Shown here: positions 41,686-49,988 of the stretch, piece by piece
How positions within the stretch are numbered: position 1 is the stretch's first letter
Layout: every line of letters starts with the position of its first letter
Origin: JAHEGP01 sp963751595
GTDB lineage: Bacteria; Pseudomonadota; Gammaproteobacteria; Pseudomonadales; JAHEGP01
Length of the DNA stretch: 64,000 nucleotides
Assembly: GCA_963751595.1 (NCBI GenBank)
Contig: CAVVVC010000008.1
Location: 62,001 to 126,000 of the forward strand
Reading direction: 5' to 3'
Program-made: the position numbers and the translations under genes
The notes under the pieces: generated by a model
What the model was told of the DNA's origin: nothing
Seen by the model: the letters and a program-made list of their open reading frames with translations, nothing else
Databases searched by the model: none

Positions 41686-41723
41686 AGCGATAGCTATATC
41701 AAAATAAATCGATATAGATCGCT
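41686..41723 (-). promoter_or_regulatory. Inverted-repeat operator candidate upstream of the ArsR-methyltransferase gene
   Basis: CTATATC (41694-41700), 10-base spacer, GATATAG (41711-41717), enclosed by outer arms AGCGAT (41686-41691) and ATCGCT (41718-41723). It lies 18-55 bases before the start codon on the minus strand, and its inner arm also provides a TATAGC-like extended -10. This is the geometry expected for autoregulation by the adjacent ArsR protein. Confidence 0.6.
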
Positions 41724-41740
41724 TTTTGCCAGCTGCGCAC

Positions 41741-41761
41741 CGCCAGGGGAAGCCCCTGCGG
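41741..41761 (-). terminator. Hairpin downstream of the acyl-CoA reductase gene
   Basis: CAGGGG (41744-41749), AAG loop, CCCCTG (41753-41758), extendable outward with one bulge (CCGC/GGCGG on the minus strand). It lies just after the reductase stop. There is no strong T-run, so it may stabilise the transcript end or terminate weakly. Confidence 0.4.
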
Positions 41762-41781
41762 CCCGGTCGGCAGAGAGGCTG

Positions 41782-43779
41782 CTAGAAGTGGACGCCCTTC
41801 ATGATGGCCGCCATTGCCATTTGCTCACTGCTCATTTCGACCTTTTTGGGCTCTTTGCCCCCACCTTTGACGCCCTTGGCGGCCTCGGAATCCGGGAACA
41901 TGCGGTAGGACGTGTTCCAGATAATCTCCATGAATTTTGGTGCAAGCGCATTGGCCACGGCCATGAACAGCCCGGTTGTCGTGGCTACTCGCCTGGGTTT
42001 GTGCACCACCGCCTCCACGATGAGCTCCATTGCCTCGTCCACGCTCAATGCGGGTGCGTAGTCATAGAGTTTGGTGGGCGCAATCATGGGAGTACGTACC
42101 AACGGCATATTGATCGTGGTGAAATGTACGTTGCGGTCGGAGAATTCAGACCCGGCACAACGCGAGAAAGCATCCAGTGCCGCCTTGGAGGCAACGTAGG
42201 CTGAAAACCGCGGTGAGGAACCCAGCACCCCGATGGACGAGATGTTGATTATCTGCCCTTGCTTGCGACTGCTCATTGAAGGCAGGAAGCCCATGATCAG
42301 CCGCAGCGCGCCGAAGTAGTTCAGCTGCATGGTACGCTCGAAGTCATGGAAACGCTCGTAGGACAAGTGGATGGAGCGGCGAATGGATCGCCCGGCGTTA
42401 TTGACCAGGATATCGATATGGCCGTGATCCTTGAGCACCTGCGCAACCAACTTGTCACAGGATTCCATTTCGGCGATGTCGCACTGGTAAATGTGGGCCG
42501 TGCCGCCCTTGGATTCAATGGCGGTCTTGACTGCTTCGAGATTCTCGAGGGTGCGCGCAGTCATCAACACGATGGCGCCGGCACCCGCCATTTTATGGGC
42601 TATGGCTTCGCCGATGCCCGAGGAGCCGCCGGTGACCAGCACAATCTTGCCCTTGACGTTGCCCTCCAGGCTGTTATCGGTAAACAGGTCGGGGTCGAGG
42701 TTGCGTTCCCAGTAATCCCAGATGGCTGGGGCGTAGGTGGGCAGGCGGGGTACTTCGATGCCGCTGCCCTCGAGCAGGCGGCGGGTATCGCGGCTGTCAT
42801 AGCGGGTTTCGTAGTCAAAGAATACGCTGGCATCTTCAGGCATCTCCAGGGTTTCGTAGAGTGCGGTCCTGAGGCGTTTGACGGGGGGTAGTTTACCGAC
42901 GATGGCGGTCAGCCCGGCGGGCATAAAGCTGAAAATCTTGCGGTCGAAGCGCATGCCCAGCTTGGGTGTATTGCCTGCCTCGGCAAAAATATTGATCAAC
43001 TCGCCCATGCTGTAATGGTCGGGGTTGGTGAGGTGGAAGCATCCCCCGTCGTGGTCAGGCAGGTGTGCCAGATAGTCCATGGCGTCGACCACATAATCAA
43101 CCGGCACCACGTTGGCCAGCCCGGTTTCGATACCGACGAGGGGGAACCAGGGCGGTAGCAGATTGCGAAGCTTCTTAAGGCCGCCAAATAGGTAGTAGGG
43201 GCCATCGATCTTGTCGATTTCACCGGTCTCAGAGTGGCCGATGACAGCGCCCGGGCGGTAGACCCGCCAGGGAATACGGCATTCCTGGCGGACAATGCCT
43301 TCTGAATCGTGCTTGGTGCGAAAGTAGGGGTGATCGAGGTTTACAGCCTCGTCAAACATTTCCTCATACCAGGTTCCAGGATACATACCGCTGGCAGCTA
43401 TCGAGCTGACATGGTGGAAGCAGCCGGCTTTCATCTTTTCGGCACACTGCACCGCATTGCGGGTACCCTCGACATTGGCTTTTTGCTGGCTTTCGGCATC
43501 CGCTTTCATGTCGTAGATGGCGGCGAGGTGGAAGAAGTGGTCGATCTCCCCCTTGAGCGCCTTCATATCCTCGCTGCTAACGCCCAGCCCGGGTTCGGTC
43601 AGGTCGCCATAGATCGGCTTGATGCGCTTCTTGCCGTTGCTGCAGCGTTCCTGCAATTCCTTCAGCTTGTGCTTGGATTCCTTGCGCAGTAGTACATAAA
43701 TTGTGCCTTTGCGGTCGATCAATTTCTGCAGCAGGAACTTACCGATAAAACCGGTGCCGCCGGTTACAAAGTAATTCAT
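41782..43779 (-). CDS. Fused two-domain fatty acyl-CoA reductase (alcohol-forming, Maqu_2507-like)
   Basis: 665 residues with two SDR modules. The N-terminal extended SDR (about 1-370) has FVTGGTGFIGKFLLQKL, HLAAIYD and YFRTK (YxxxK), as in male-sterility/FAR-type reductases. The C-terminal classical SDR (about 378-620) has VLVTGGSSGIGEAIA, NNAGRS and YVASK. Size and order match the Marinobacter reductase Maqu_2507 (about 660 residues), which reduces acyl-CoA through aldehyde to fatty alcohol for wax esters. Substrate here is inferred. No wax ester synthase is within the window. The gene is monocistronic, 240 bases from the divergent tkt start. Confidence 0.88.
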   Translation of the reverse strand: MNYFVTGGTGFIGKFLLQKLIDRKGTIYVLLRKESKHKLKELQERCSNGKKRIKPIYGDLTEPGLGVSSEDMKALKGEIDHFFHLAAIYDMKADAESQQKANVEGTRNAVQCAEKMKAGCFHHVSSIAASGMYPGTWYEEMFDEAVNLDHPYFRTKHDSEGIVRQECRIPWRVYRPGAVIGHSETGEIDKIDGPYYLFGGLKKLRNLLPPWFPLVGIETGLANVVPVDYVVDAMDYLAHLPDHDGGCFHLTNPDHYSMGELINIFAEAGNTPKLGMRFDRKIFSFMPAGLTAIVGKLPPVKRLRTALYETLEMPEDASVFFDYETRYDSRDTRRLLEGSGIEVPRLPTYAPAIWDYWERNLDPDLFTDNSLEGNVKGKIVLVTGGSSGIGEAIAHKMAGAGAIVLMTARTLENLEAVKTAIESKGGTAHIYQCDIAEMESCDKLVAQVLKDHGHIDILVNNAGRSIRRSIHLSYERFHDFERTMQLNYFGALRLIMGFLPSMSSRKQGQIINISSIGVLGSSPRFSAYVASKAALDAFSRCAGSEFSDRNVHFTTINMPLVRTPMIAPTKLYDYAPALSVDEAMELIVEAVVHKPRRVATTTGLFMAVANALAPKFMEIIWNTSYRMFPDSEAAKGVKGGGKEPKKVEMSSEQMAMAAIMKGVHF

Positions 43780-44019
43780 AGACGAAGTCCTCAGTTATTC
43801 GAATTTAGTCGTTTCGCAGTGGCGACCAGGGCGCCCCTGATACAGTCCGAACCTAGTGTACCGTTCCTGCCTGCCAAAGCAACGGGCGCCCGCCGGGTCT
43901 TGCGCAGCGCTGTTCAGGCTGTGTGCCGGAGAAAACCGGGAAAGGGATTTGCTGTTGCCGGCGGGCTGAGGGAAAATAGCGCCCCTTCGTGACCGCTATC
44001 CCAAACAGGAGTTAAAGCA

Positions 44020-46020
44020 ATGCCGTCCCGTTCCGAATTAGCGAACGCCATACGCGCCCTATCCATGGACGCTGTGCAGCAAGCCAATAGCGGTCACCCA
44101 GGCGCCCCCATGGGCATGGCGGACATTGCCGAGGTGCTCTGGAATGACTACCTGTGCCACAACCCGGCCAACCCTGAATGGGTTAACCGCGACCGCTTCG
44201 TTATGTCCAACGGCCATGGCTCGATGCTGGTCTATTCGCTGCTGCATCTCACCGGCTATGCCCTGCCGCTGGACGAACTCAAGAACTTTCGCCAGCTCCA
44301 CTCCAACACACCCGGGCATCCGGAATACGGCTACGCGCCGGGGATAGAAACCACCACCGGGCCGCTGGGCCAGGGTATATGCAATGGGGTTGGCATGGCC
44401 ATTGCCGAAAAAACGCTAGCAGCCCAGTTTAACCGCCCCAGCCACGCCATCATCGATCATCACACGTACGTGTTTCTGGGAGATGGCTGCCTGATGGAGG
44501 GTGTTTCCCATGAGGCTTGCTCCCTTGCCGGAACCCTGGGCCTGGGCAAATTGATTTGCTTTTACGATGACAACGGCATTTCAATTGATGGCGAGGTGGA
44601 ACACTGGTTTACCGATGATACGCCCGCACGTTTCGCCGCTTACAACTGGCATGTGGTGCCGGCTGTCGACGGCCATGATCCGGAGCAAATTGCGGCGGCC
44701 ATCGAGCAGGCTCGGGCGGAGACGGGGCGTCCCAGCCTGATTTGCTGCAAAACGATCATCGGCAAGGGCTCGCCCAACAAGCAGGGCAAGGAAGTCTCCC
44801 ATGGCGCACCGCTGGGTAGCGATGAAGTGGCGTTGACCCGTGAGGCCCTAGGGTGGTCACACCCGCCCTTTCAGATTCCCCAGGCGTATTACGATCAGTG
44901 GGACGCCACTGCCAGCGGTGGGCAGGCGGAAGCCGCGTGGAATGAAGCGTTCGCCAGCTACGAAGCGGATCATCCCGCGCTTGCCGCCGAGTTGCAGCGC
45001 CGGGTCGGGGGTGGTCTGCCCGCGGGTTTTACCGCTGCTGCCGACGCCTACATTGCCCAGTGCCAGCAGCAGGGCGAGTCCATTGCCAGCCGCAAGGCTT
45101 CGCAAAATTGTCTTAACGCCTATGGTCCTTTGCTGCCCGAAATCCTCGGCGGGTCCGCGGACCTGGCGGGCTCGAATCTGACCCTGTGGAAGGGTGCAAC
45201 GGGAATATCCCGGGCGGATGCCTCGGGCAATTACATCTACTACGGCGTACGTGAGTTTGGTATGACCGCGATTATTAACGGTATCGCATTGCACGGGGGG
45301 TTTATTCCCTATGGCGGCACTTTCCTTATTTTTATGGAATACGCGCGCAATGCCCTGCGCATGGCGGCGCTGATGGGGCAGCGCAATATTCAAGTGTATA
45401 CCCACGATTCCATCGGCCTGGGCGAAGACGGCCCCACGCACCAGCCGGTGGAACAAATCGCCAATCTGAGGGCCACTCCCAATCTTTCCACCTGGCGCCC
45501 CTGTGACACGGTTGAAACGGCCGTTGCCTGGCGCTCTGCGCTGGAGCGGGCCGATGGGCCCACGGCGCTGGTGCTGTCCCGGCAGGGCTTGCCACACCAG
45601 TCCCGCAGCGAGGAGCAGGTCTCCGCTATTGCCCGTGGGGGCTACATTCTGGTGGACTGTGATGAAACACCGGACGCTATCATCATCGCCACCGGTTCAG
45701 AAGTTGGCATTGCGGTGGAGGCCCAGGCCGAATTGGCCGCGCAGGGCCACCAGGTACGGGTAGTTTCAATGCCCTGCGTTGATCGTTTCGAGGCGCAGGA
45801 TCAGGCCTGGCGGGATTTGGTTTTGCCGGGCTCGGTGCGCAAGCGCGTTGCGGTGGAGGCAGGAGCGACTTCTCCCTGGTACAAGTATGTCGGCCTGGAT
45901 GGCTCGGTACTGGGCCTGGATCGTTTTGGTGAATCGGGACCCGGGCCAGAGCTGATGGAATACTTCGGGTTTACCAGCGCCGCCATCAGAGAGGCCGTCG
46001 AGAGCCTGCTTCAGCAGTGA
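44020..46020 (+). CDS. tkt: Transketolase
   Basis: 666 residues. Thiamine-diphosphate enzyme of the non-oxidative pentose phosphate pathway. N-terminal AIRALSMDAVQQANSGHPGAP, TPP-binding GDGCLMEGVSHEACSLAGTL ending in DDN, and in the Pyr domain REFGMTAIINGIALHGG and THDSIGLGEDGPTHQP. CAGGAG lies 8 bases before the ATG. It is first of tkt-epd-pgk. A weak promoter-like TTGCTG-N17-GAAAAT is at 43949-43977 in the 240-base gap before it; I see nothing else there. Confidence 0.98.
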   Translation: MPSRSELANAIRALSMDAVQQANSGHPGAPMGMADIAEVLWNDYLCHNPANPEWVNRDRFVMSNGHGSMLVYSLLHLTGYALPLDELKNFRQLHSNTPGHPEYGYAPGIETTTGPLGQGICNGVGMAIAEKTLAAQFNRPSHAIIDHHTYVFLGDGCLMEGVSHEACSLAGTLGLGKLICFYDDNGISIDGEVEHWFTDDTPARFAAYNWHVVPAVDGHDPEQIAAAIEQARAETGRPSLICCKTIIGKGSPNKQGKEVSHGAPLGSDEVALTREALGWSHPPFQIPQAYYDQWDATASGGQAEAAWNEAFASYEADHPALAAELQRRVGGGLPAGFTAAADAYIAQCQQQGESIASRKASQNCLNAYGPLLPEILGGSADLAGSNLTLWKGATGISRADASGNYIYYGVREFGMTAIINGIALHGGFIPYGGTFLIFMEYARNALRMAALMGQRNIQVYTHDSIGLGEDGPTHQPVEQIANLRATPNLSTWRPCDTVETAVAWRSALERADGPTALVLSRQGLPHQSRSEEQVSAIARGGYILVDCDETPDAIIIATGSEVGIAVEAQAELAAQGHQVRVVSMPCVDRFEAQDQAWRDLVLPGSVRKRVAVEAGATSPWYKYVGLDGSVLGLDRFGESGPGPELMEYFGFTSAAIREAVESLLQQ

Positions 46021-47066
46021 CGGGAGACATGGCGGGGAGCCGGCCGCTGCGCCTGGCCATAAATGGCTATGGTCGCATCGGTCGCAGTGTACTGCGGGCG
46101 CTGTACGAGTACCACGGCTGCGGCGGAATGCAGGTGGTCGCAATCAACGAGCCCGCCGAACTCCATACGATGGCGCACTTGACCCGCTACGATTCCACCC
46201 ATGGCCGGTTTCCCGGCCGGGTAGAGTTCGCTGGCGACCGCTTGTTGATCAATGGCGATAGTATTGCGACGCTTCACTCCGAACAAGTGGAGGGGTTGGA
46301 CTGGGCTGAGCTTGGGGTTGACCTGGTGTTGGAGTGCAGTGGCAGTTTCAGCAGTCGCAGCGAGGCCGAGCGGCACCTGGCGCGGGGCGCCGGCGCAGTG
46401 CTTTTTTCCCAGCCGGCGGCGGCAGATGTCGATGCCACCGTGGTCTACGGCTACAATCATCGGCAGATCGAAGCGTCCCATCGAATCCTTTCCGCTGCGT
46501 CCTGCAGTACCAACGCGGTCGTGCCGGTGATCGATGCCGTCGAGCGTGCCTTTGGCGTCGAGCATGGGGTTATCACTACCATTCACTCTGCAATGAACGA
46601 CCAACCGGTGATCGATGCCTACCATCATACCGATCTGCGCAAGACCCGCAGCGCCATGCACTCGATCATTCCCATCGAAACCGGCCTTGCCCGGGGCATC
46701 GACCGGGTGATGCCGGCGCTTGCGGGTCGCTTCGAGGCCCAGGCGATGCGCGTCCCAACCATGAATGTCTCGGTTATCGACCTCTCTATCGTGTTGCGCC
46801 GCGAGGTCAGCGAGGCCACGGTCAATGCGGCCCTGCTCGACGCCAGCGAGTCAGTTTATCGCGGGGTGCTGGGCTACACCGATGAGCCGCTGGCGTCCTG
46901 TGATTTCAACCATGACAGGCATTCTGCTATTGTTGATGCTAGTCAGACCAGGGTTGCCGGTGGCCGCCTGGCCAAGATTCTGGTGTGGTTTGACAATGAA
47001 TGGGGCTATGCCAACAGAATGCTGGATGTGGCCGCCCACTGCCACAGCGTCGGCGTGGGCAGATGA
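46017..47066 (+). CDS. epd: Erythrose-4-phosphate dehydrogenase (GAPDH family)
   Basis: 349 residues from GTG 46017 (4-base overlap with tkt); ATG 46029 is an alternative but its GGGAG is too close. NAD site LRLAINGYGRIGRSVLRALYE, catalytic Cys in SAASCSTNAVVPV, WFDNEWGYANRMLD near the end. Epd oxidises erythrose-4-phosphate toward pyridoxal phosphate synthesis. The EPAELHTMAHLTRYDSTHGR segment and the tkt-epd-pgk order favour Epd over a glycolytic GapA. The two cannot be separated with certainty by eye. Confidence 0.88.
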   Translation: MTGDMAGSRPLRLAINGYGRIGRSVLRALYEYHGCGGMQVVAINEPAELHTMAHLTRYDSTHGRFPGRVEFAGDRLLINGDSIATLHSEQVEGLDWAELGVDLVLECSGSFSSRSEAERHLARGAGAVLFSQPAAADVDATVVYGYNHRQIEASHRILSAASCSTNAVVPVIDAVERAFGVEHGVITTIHSAMNDQPVIDAYHHTDLRKTRSAMHSIIPIETGLARGIDRVMPALAGRFEAQAMRVPTMNVSVIDLSIVLRREVSEATVNAALLDASESVYRGVLGYTDEPLASCDFNHDRHSAIVDASQTRVAGGRLAKILVWFDNEWGYANRMLDVAAHCHSVGVGR

Positions 47067-47119
47067 ACAGTTCGACACCCCGCCAATAGCAACGATGAAC
47101 CAACGAACAGGGAGGCTGT

Positions 47120-48298
47120 ATGGCCGTAATCAAGATGTCAGACCTTGATCTGGCAGGAAAGAGAGTGCTAATCCGTCAAGACCTCAATGTGCCCCTGAAA
47201 GATGGCAAGGTTGCCAGTGATGCGCGGATCAGGGCGTCGCTACCCACGATTCAGCGGGCACTGGAAGCCGGCGCCGCGGTGTTAGTCATGTCACATCTTG
47301 GACGCCCGGCGGAGGGCGCGAGCACCGAGGAAAACGCCCCCTATAGCCTCCAGCCCGTCGCCGACCATATCGGGGGCATGCTGGGTCGAACGGTACCGCT
47401 GGTGAAAGAGTATTTGCAGCAACCGGTTGCGGTGGATCCGGGAGAGCTTGTGCTACTGGAAAACGTGCGTTTCAACCAGGGCGAGAAGAAGGATGACGAG
47501 CAACTCGCCAGGGCCTATGCGAAGCTGTGTGACGTTTTCGTCATGGACGCCTTCGGCACTGCGCACAGGGCGCAGGCATCCACCCATGGGGTCGCTCGCT
47601 ACGCACCGGTAGCCTGCGCCGGGCCGCTTTTGGCGGCCGAGCTGGACAACCTGCAACGAGCGCTGGCCGAGCCGGCGAGGCCGATGGTGGCCATCGTAGC
47701 GGGGTCCAAGGTGTCCACCAAGCTCACCGTGCTGGAGGCACTTAGCGAAAAGGTTGACCAGCTCATCGTTGGCGGAGGTATCGCCAATACCTTCCTGGCC
47801 GCGCAAGGTTTTCCGGTGGGCAAATCCCTCTGCGAGCACGACTTGATTCCCCAGGCGAAGCGCCTGCTGGAGCATTGCCAGATTCCCCTGCCGACCGATG
47901 TCGTCGTGGGTAGTGAGTTCAGCGAATCGGCCCCGGCCTCGGTCAAAGCGGTGAAGGATGTGGCTGACGACGACCTGATATTGGATATCGGGCCCGAATC
48001 CGCACGCAGGCTGGCGGATATTCTCGCCAACGCCAAAACGATCATCTGGAACGGGCCGGTAGGTGTGTTCGAGTTTGACCAGTTCGGTGAGGGCACCCGG
48101 GTCATGGCCCAGGCAATTGCGGACTCGGATGGCTTTTCCATCGCTGGCGGTGGCGATACTCTGGCCGCGGTGGACAAGTACGGTATAGCGGACCAGGTAT
48201 CCTACATCTCGACCGGCGGCGGCGCTTTCCTGGAATATGTCGAGGGCAAGGTTTTGCCCGCCGTTGCCATGCTGGAGCAGAGGGCAGGCGCGGAGTAG
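47120..48298 (+). CDS. pgk: Phosphoglycerate kinase
   Basis: 392 residues. Transfers phosphate between 1,3-bisphosphoglycerate and ADP. Motifs: KRVLIRQDLNVPLKDG, SHLGRPAEG, ENVRFNQGEKKDD, DAFGTAHRAQAS, GSKVSTKLTVLE and the ATP loop GGGDTLAAVDK. GGGAGG precedes the ATG. The usual fba/pyk genes do not follow; an alpha/beta hydrolase does, after 15 bases. Confidence 0.98.
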   Translation: MAVIKMSDLDLAGKRVLIRQDLNVPLKDGKVASDARIRASLPTIQRALEAGAAVLVMSHLGRPAEGASTEENAPYSLQPVADHIGGMLGRTVPLVKEYLQQPVAVDPGELVLLENVRFNQGEKKDDEQLARAYAKLCDVFVMDAFGTAHRAQASTHGVARYAPVACAGPLLAAELDNLQRALAEPARPMVAIVAGSKVSTKLTVLEALSEKVDQLIVGGGIANTFLAAQGFPVGKSLCEHDLIPQAKRLLEHCQIPLPTDVVVGSEFSESAPASVKAVKDVADDDLILDIGPESARRLADILANAKTIIWNGPVGVFEFDQFGEGTRVMAQAIADSDGFSIAGGGDTLAAVDKYGIADQVSYISTGGGAFLEYVEGKVLPAVAMLEQRAGAE

Positions 48299-48313
48299 AG
48301 AGCGCGCACCGTT

Positions 48314-49273
48314 ATGGCAATAAACATCAATGCCGTACTGCACCATATCGATAAGCTGGACATGGCGCGGCTGACCGGTGCCGATCCCGCGGTGCAGCAG
48401 TACTTCCGCCACTATGGGATCAATTTCGCGGAGGCCATTGCCGGGGTGACGCAGCATATTGGTCGGCTGCGAAGTGGCCACTTCGACATTGTCTGCCAGC
48501 TTTACCTGCGCGAGAAACCCCGGGGAACGGTGTTTCTGGTGCATGGGTATTTCGACCATGTCGGCCTTTACGCTCCCCTGATTGGCTTTCTGTTGGAAAG
48601 AAATTACTCGGTGGTTGCCTTCGATCTTCCTGGCCACGGTCTTTCCAGCGGCGAGGCGGCCTCGATCAACAGCTTTCGGCACTACGACCGGGCTTTGGAA
48701 GATTGTATTCGCGCCTGTGAACACCAGCTGCCCGAGCCATGGCACATCGTGGGCCAGAGCACCGGTGGCGCCGCGGTGATGAGCTACCTGATGCGGGAAC
48801 CGAATCACGCATTTGCCCGGGTTTCCCTGCTGGCGCCGCTGGTTCGCCCGATGCACTGGCGTGTGGGGCGCTGGGCCCATTTTGGGGTTCGCCGTTTTCG
48901 TGACCAGCTGCCACGCAATTTCAGAGCCAACTCCCACGACCCGGAATTCGTCGAGTTCGTGAAAAAGCAGGACCCACTCCAGTGCCGCTTCCTCAAAATG
49001 GAATGGGTTTCTGCCATGGATCAATGGCAGAAATGGTTTACCGGCTTGCCGGCCAGTGAGGCCCGGCTCCAGGTGATCCAGGGGGAGGGCGACACCACCG
49101 TCGACTGGCGTTACAACCTGAAGGTCATAGAGGAAAAGTTCCCGGGCGCGGAAGTATTGCGGGTGCACAAGGCCAAGCACCACCTGGTGGGAGAGACGGA
49201 AGATCTCAGAGGCCAGGTGTTCTCAGCGATCGATCGGTACTTTAGCGATTATCCAGCAGAAAAAGGGCACTAA
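48314..49273 (+). CDS. Alpha/beta hydrolase (monoacylglycerol-lipase-like, S33)
   Basis: 319 residues, no signal peptide. The oxyanion region is FLVHGYFDHVGLYAPLI; the nucleophile elbow is GQSTGG (Ser about residue 154), with AFDLPGHGLSSG preceding. The Asp lies in QGEGDTTVDWRYN and the His in KAKHHLVGE, completing a Ser-Asp-His triad. The Hydrolase_4/S33 type suggests a lysophospholipase or monoacylglycerol lipase. It is placed 15 bases after pgk in the same direction, so it is probably co-transcribed. Natural substrate unknown. Confidence 0.85.
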   Translation: MAININAVLHHIDKLDMARLTGADPAVQQYFRHYGINFAEAIAGVTQHIGRLRSGHFDIVCQLYLREKPRGTVFLVHGYFDHVGLYAPLIGFLLERNYSVVAFDLPGHGLSSGEAASINSFRHYDRALEDCIRACEHQLPEPWHIVGQSTGGAAVMSYLMREPNHAFARVSLLAPLVRPMHWRVGRWAHFGVRRFRDQLPRNFRANSHDPEFVEFVKKQDPLQCRFLKMEWVSAMDQWQKWFTGLPASEARLQVIQGEGDTTVDWRYNLKVIEEKFPGAEVLRVHKAKHHLVGETEDLRGQVFSAIDRYFSDYPAEKGH

Positions 49274-49286
49274 ACCGTACCGGGGT

Positions 49287-49988
49287 TTATGGGAAAACCC
49301 GGCTTTTGAACAGGAAAGGATTTTCGCCCTGGCAAGGGTCGTCGGGCTGGCCGTTGACTTCCAGGGTCAGGCGATCCCCTGGTAACAATGGGCCGACGCC
49401 CGCCGGCGTCCCGGTCAGTATCACATCCCCCGGCAGCAGGCTGAAGTGCTGGACAATGGCTTCGATCAATGTCCTGATAGGGAATAGCATTTCGCGGGTG
49501 TTTCCGCTCTGTCGCGTTTGCTGGTTGAGCCGTAGTAAGAAGCTGATGTTTTGCAGGTCGGCAAACCGATCGGCGTCGATGAAGGCAGAGCAGGGGCATG
49601 CACCGTCAAACCCTTTGGCGATTTCCCAGGGATGCCCCAGCTTTTTCAGCCGATCCTGCACCTCCCGCAGGGTCAGGTCAAGGGCAATACCTACGCCGGT
49701 GATGGCATCAAGCGGGTCAGTCGACATGGAGCTATCGAGGGCTTTACCTACCAGCAGCGCCACTTCGGTCTCGTGGTGCACAGCGCCCCGCCCTGCAGGC
49801 AAGCGGAAACCCGGGGTCAGGGGCACCAGCGCGGTAGCAGGCTTGATAAAAAGCAGTGGTGATGCTGGAACCGGATTGTCCAGCTCCTTCGCATGCGCCG
49901 CGTAGTTGCGCCCGACACAAACGACTTTCCCCACCGGCAGCGCAATGCGGCTGTCGTCCAGCCGGCGATGGTAGTAGCTGTCAGTCAA
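49287..49988 (-). CDS. Fumarylacetoacetate hydrolase (FAH) family protein
   Basis: 233 residues. Single FAH domain with GKVVCVGRNYAAHAKEL, the metal-binding VHHETEVALLVG, GIALDLTLREVQ and TGTPAGVGPLLPGD. Small FAH proteins include acylpyruvases and oxaloacetate decarboxylases; the latter or fumarylpyruvate hydrolase activity is plausible. It overlaps the upstream oxidase gene by 8 bases, so they form one operon. Confidence 0.88.
   Translation of the reverse strand: MTDSYYHRRLDDSRIALPVGKVVCVGRNYAAHAKELDNPVPASPLLFIKPATALVPLTPGFRLPAGRGAVHHETEVALLVGKALDSSMSTDPLDAITGVGIALDLTLREVQDRLKKLGHPWEIAKGFDGACPCSAFIDADRFADLQNISFLLRLNQQTRQSGNTREMLFPIRTLIEAIVQHFSLLPGDVILTGTPAGVGPLLPGDRLTLEVNGQPDDPCQGENPFLFKSRVFP

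Noticed and set aside
47453..49183. 576-residue minus-strand ORF across pgk and the hydrolase gene
   Set aside because: It is antisense to two well-supported genes, spans their junction, and its translation lacks any recognisable domain; it arises from GC-rich third positions.
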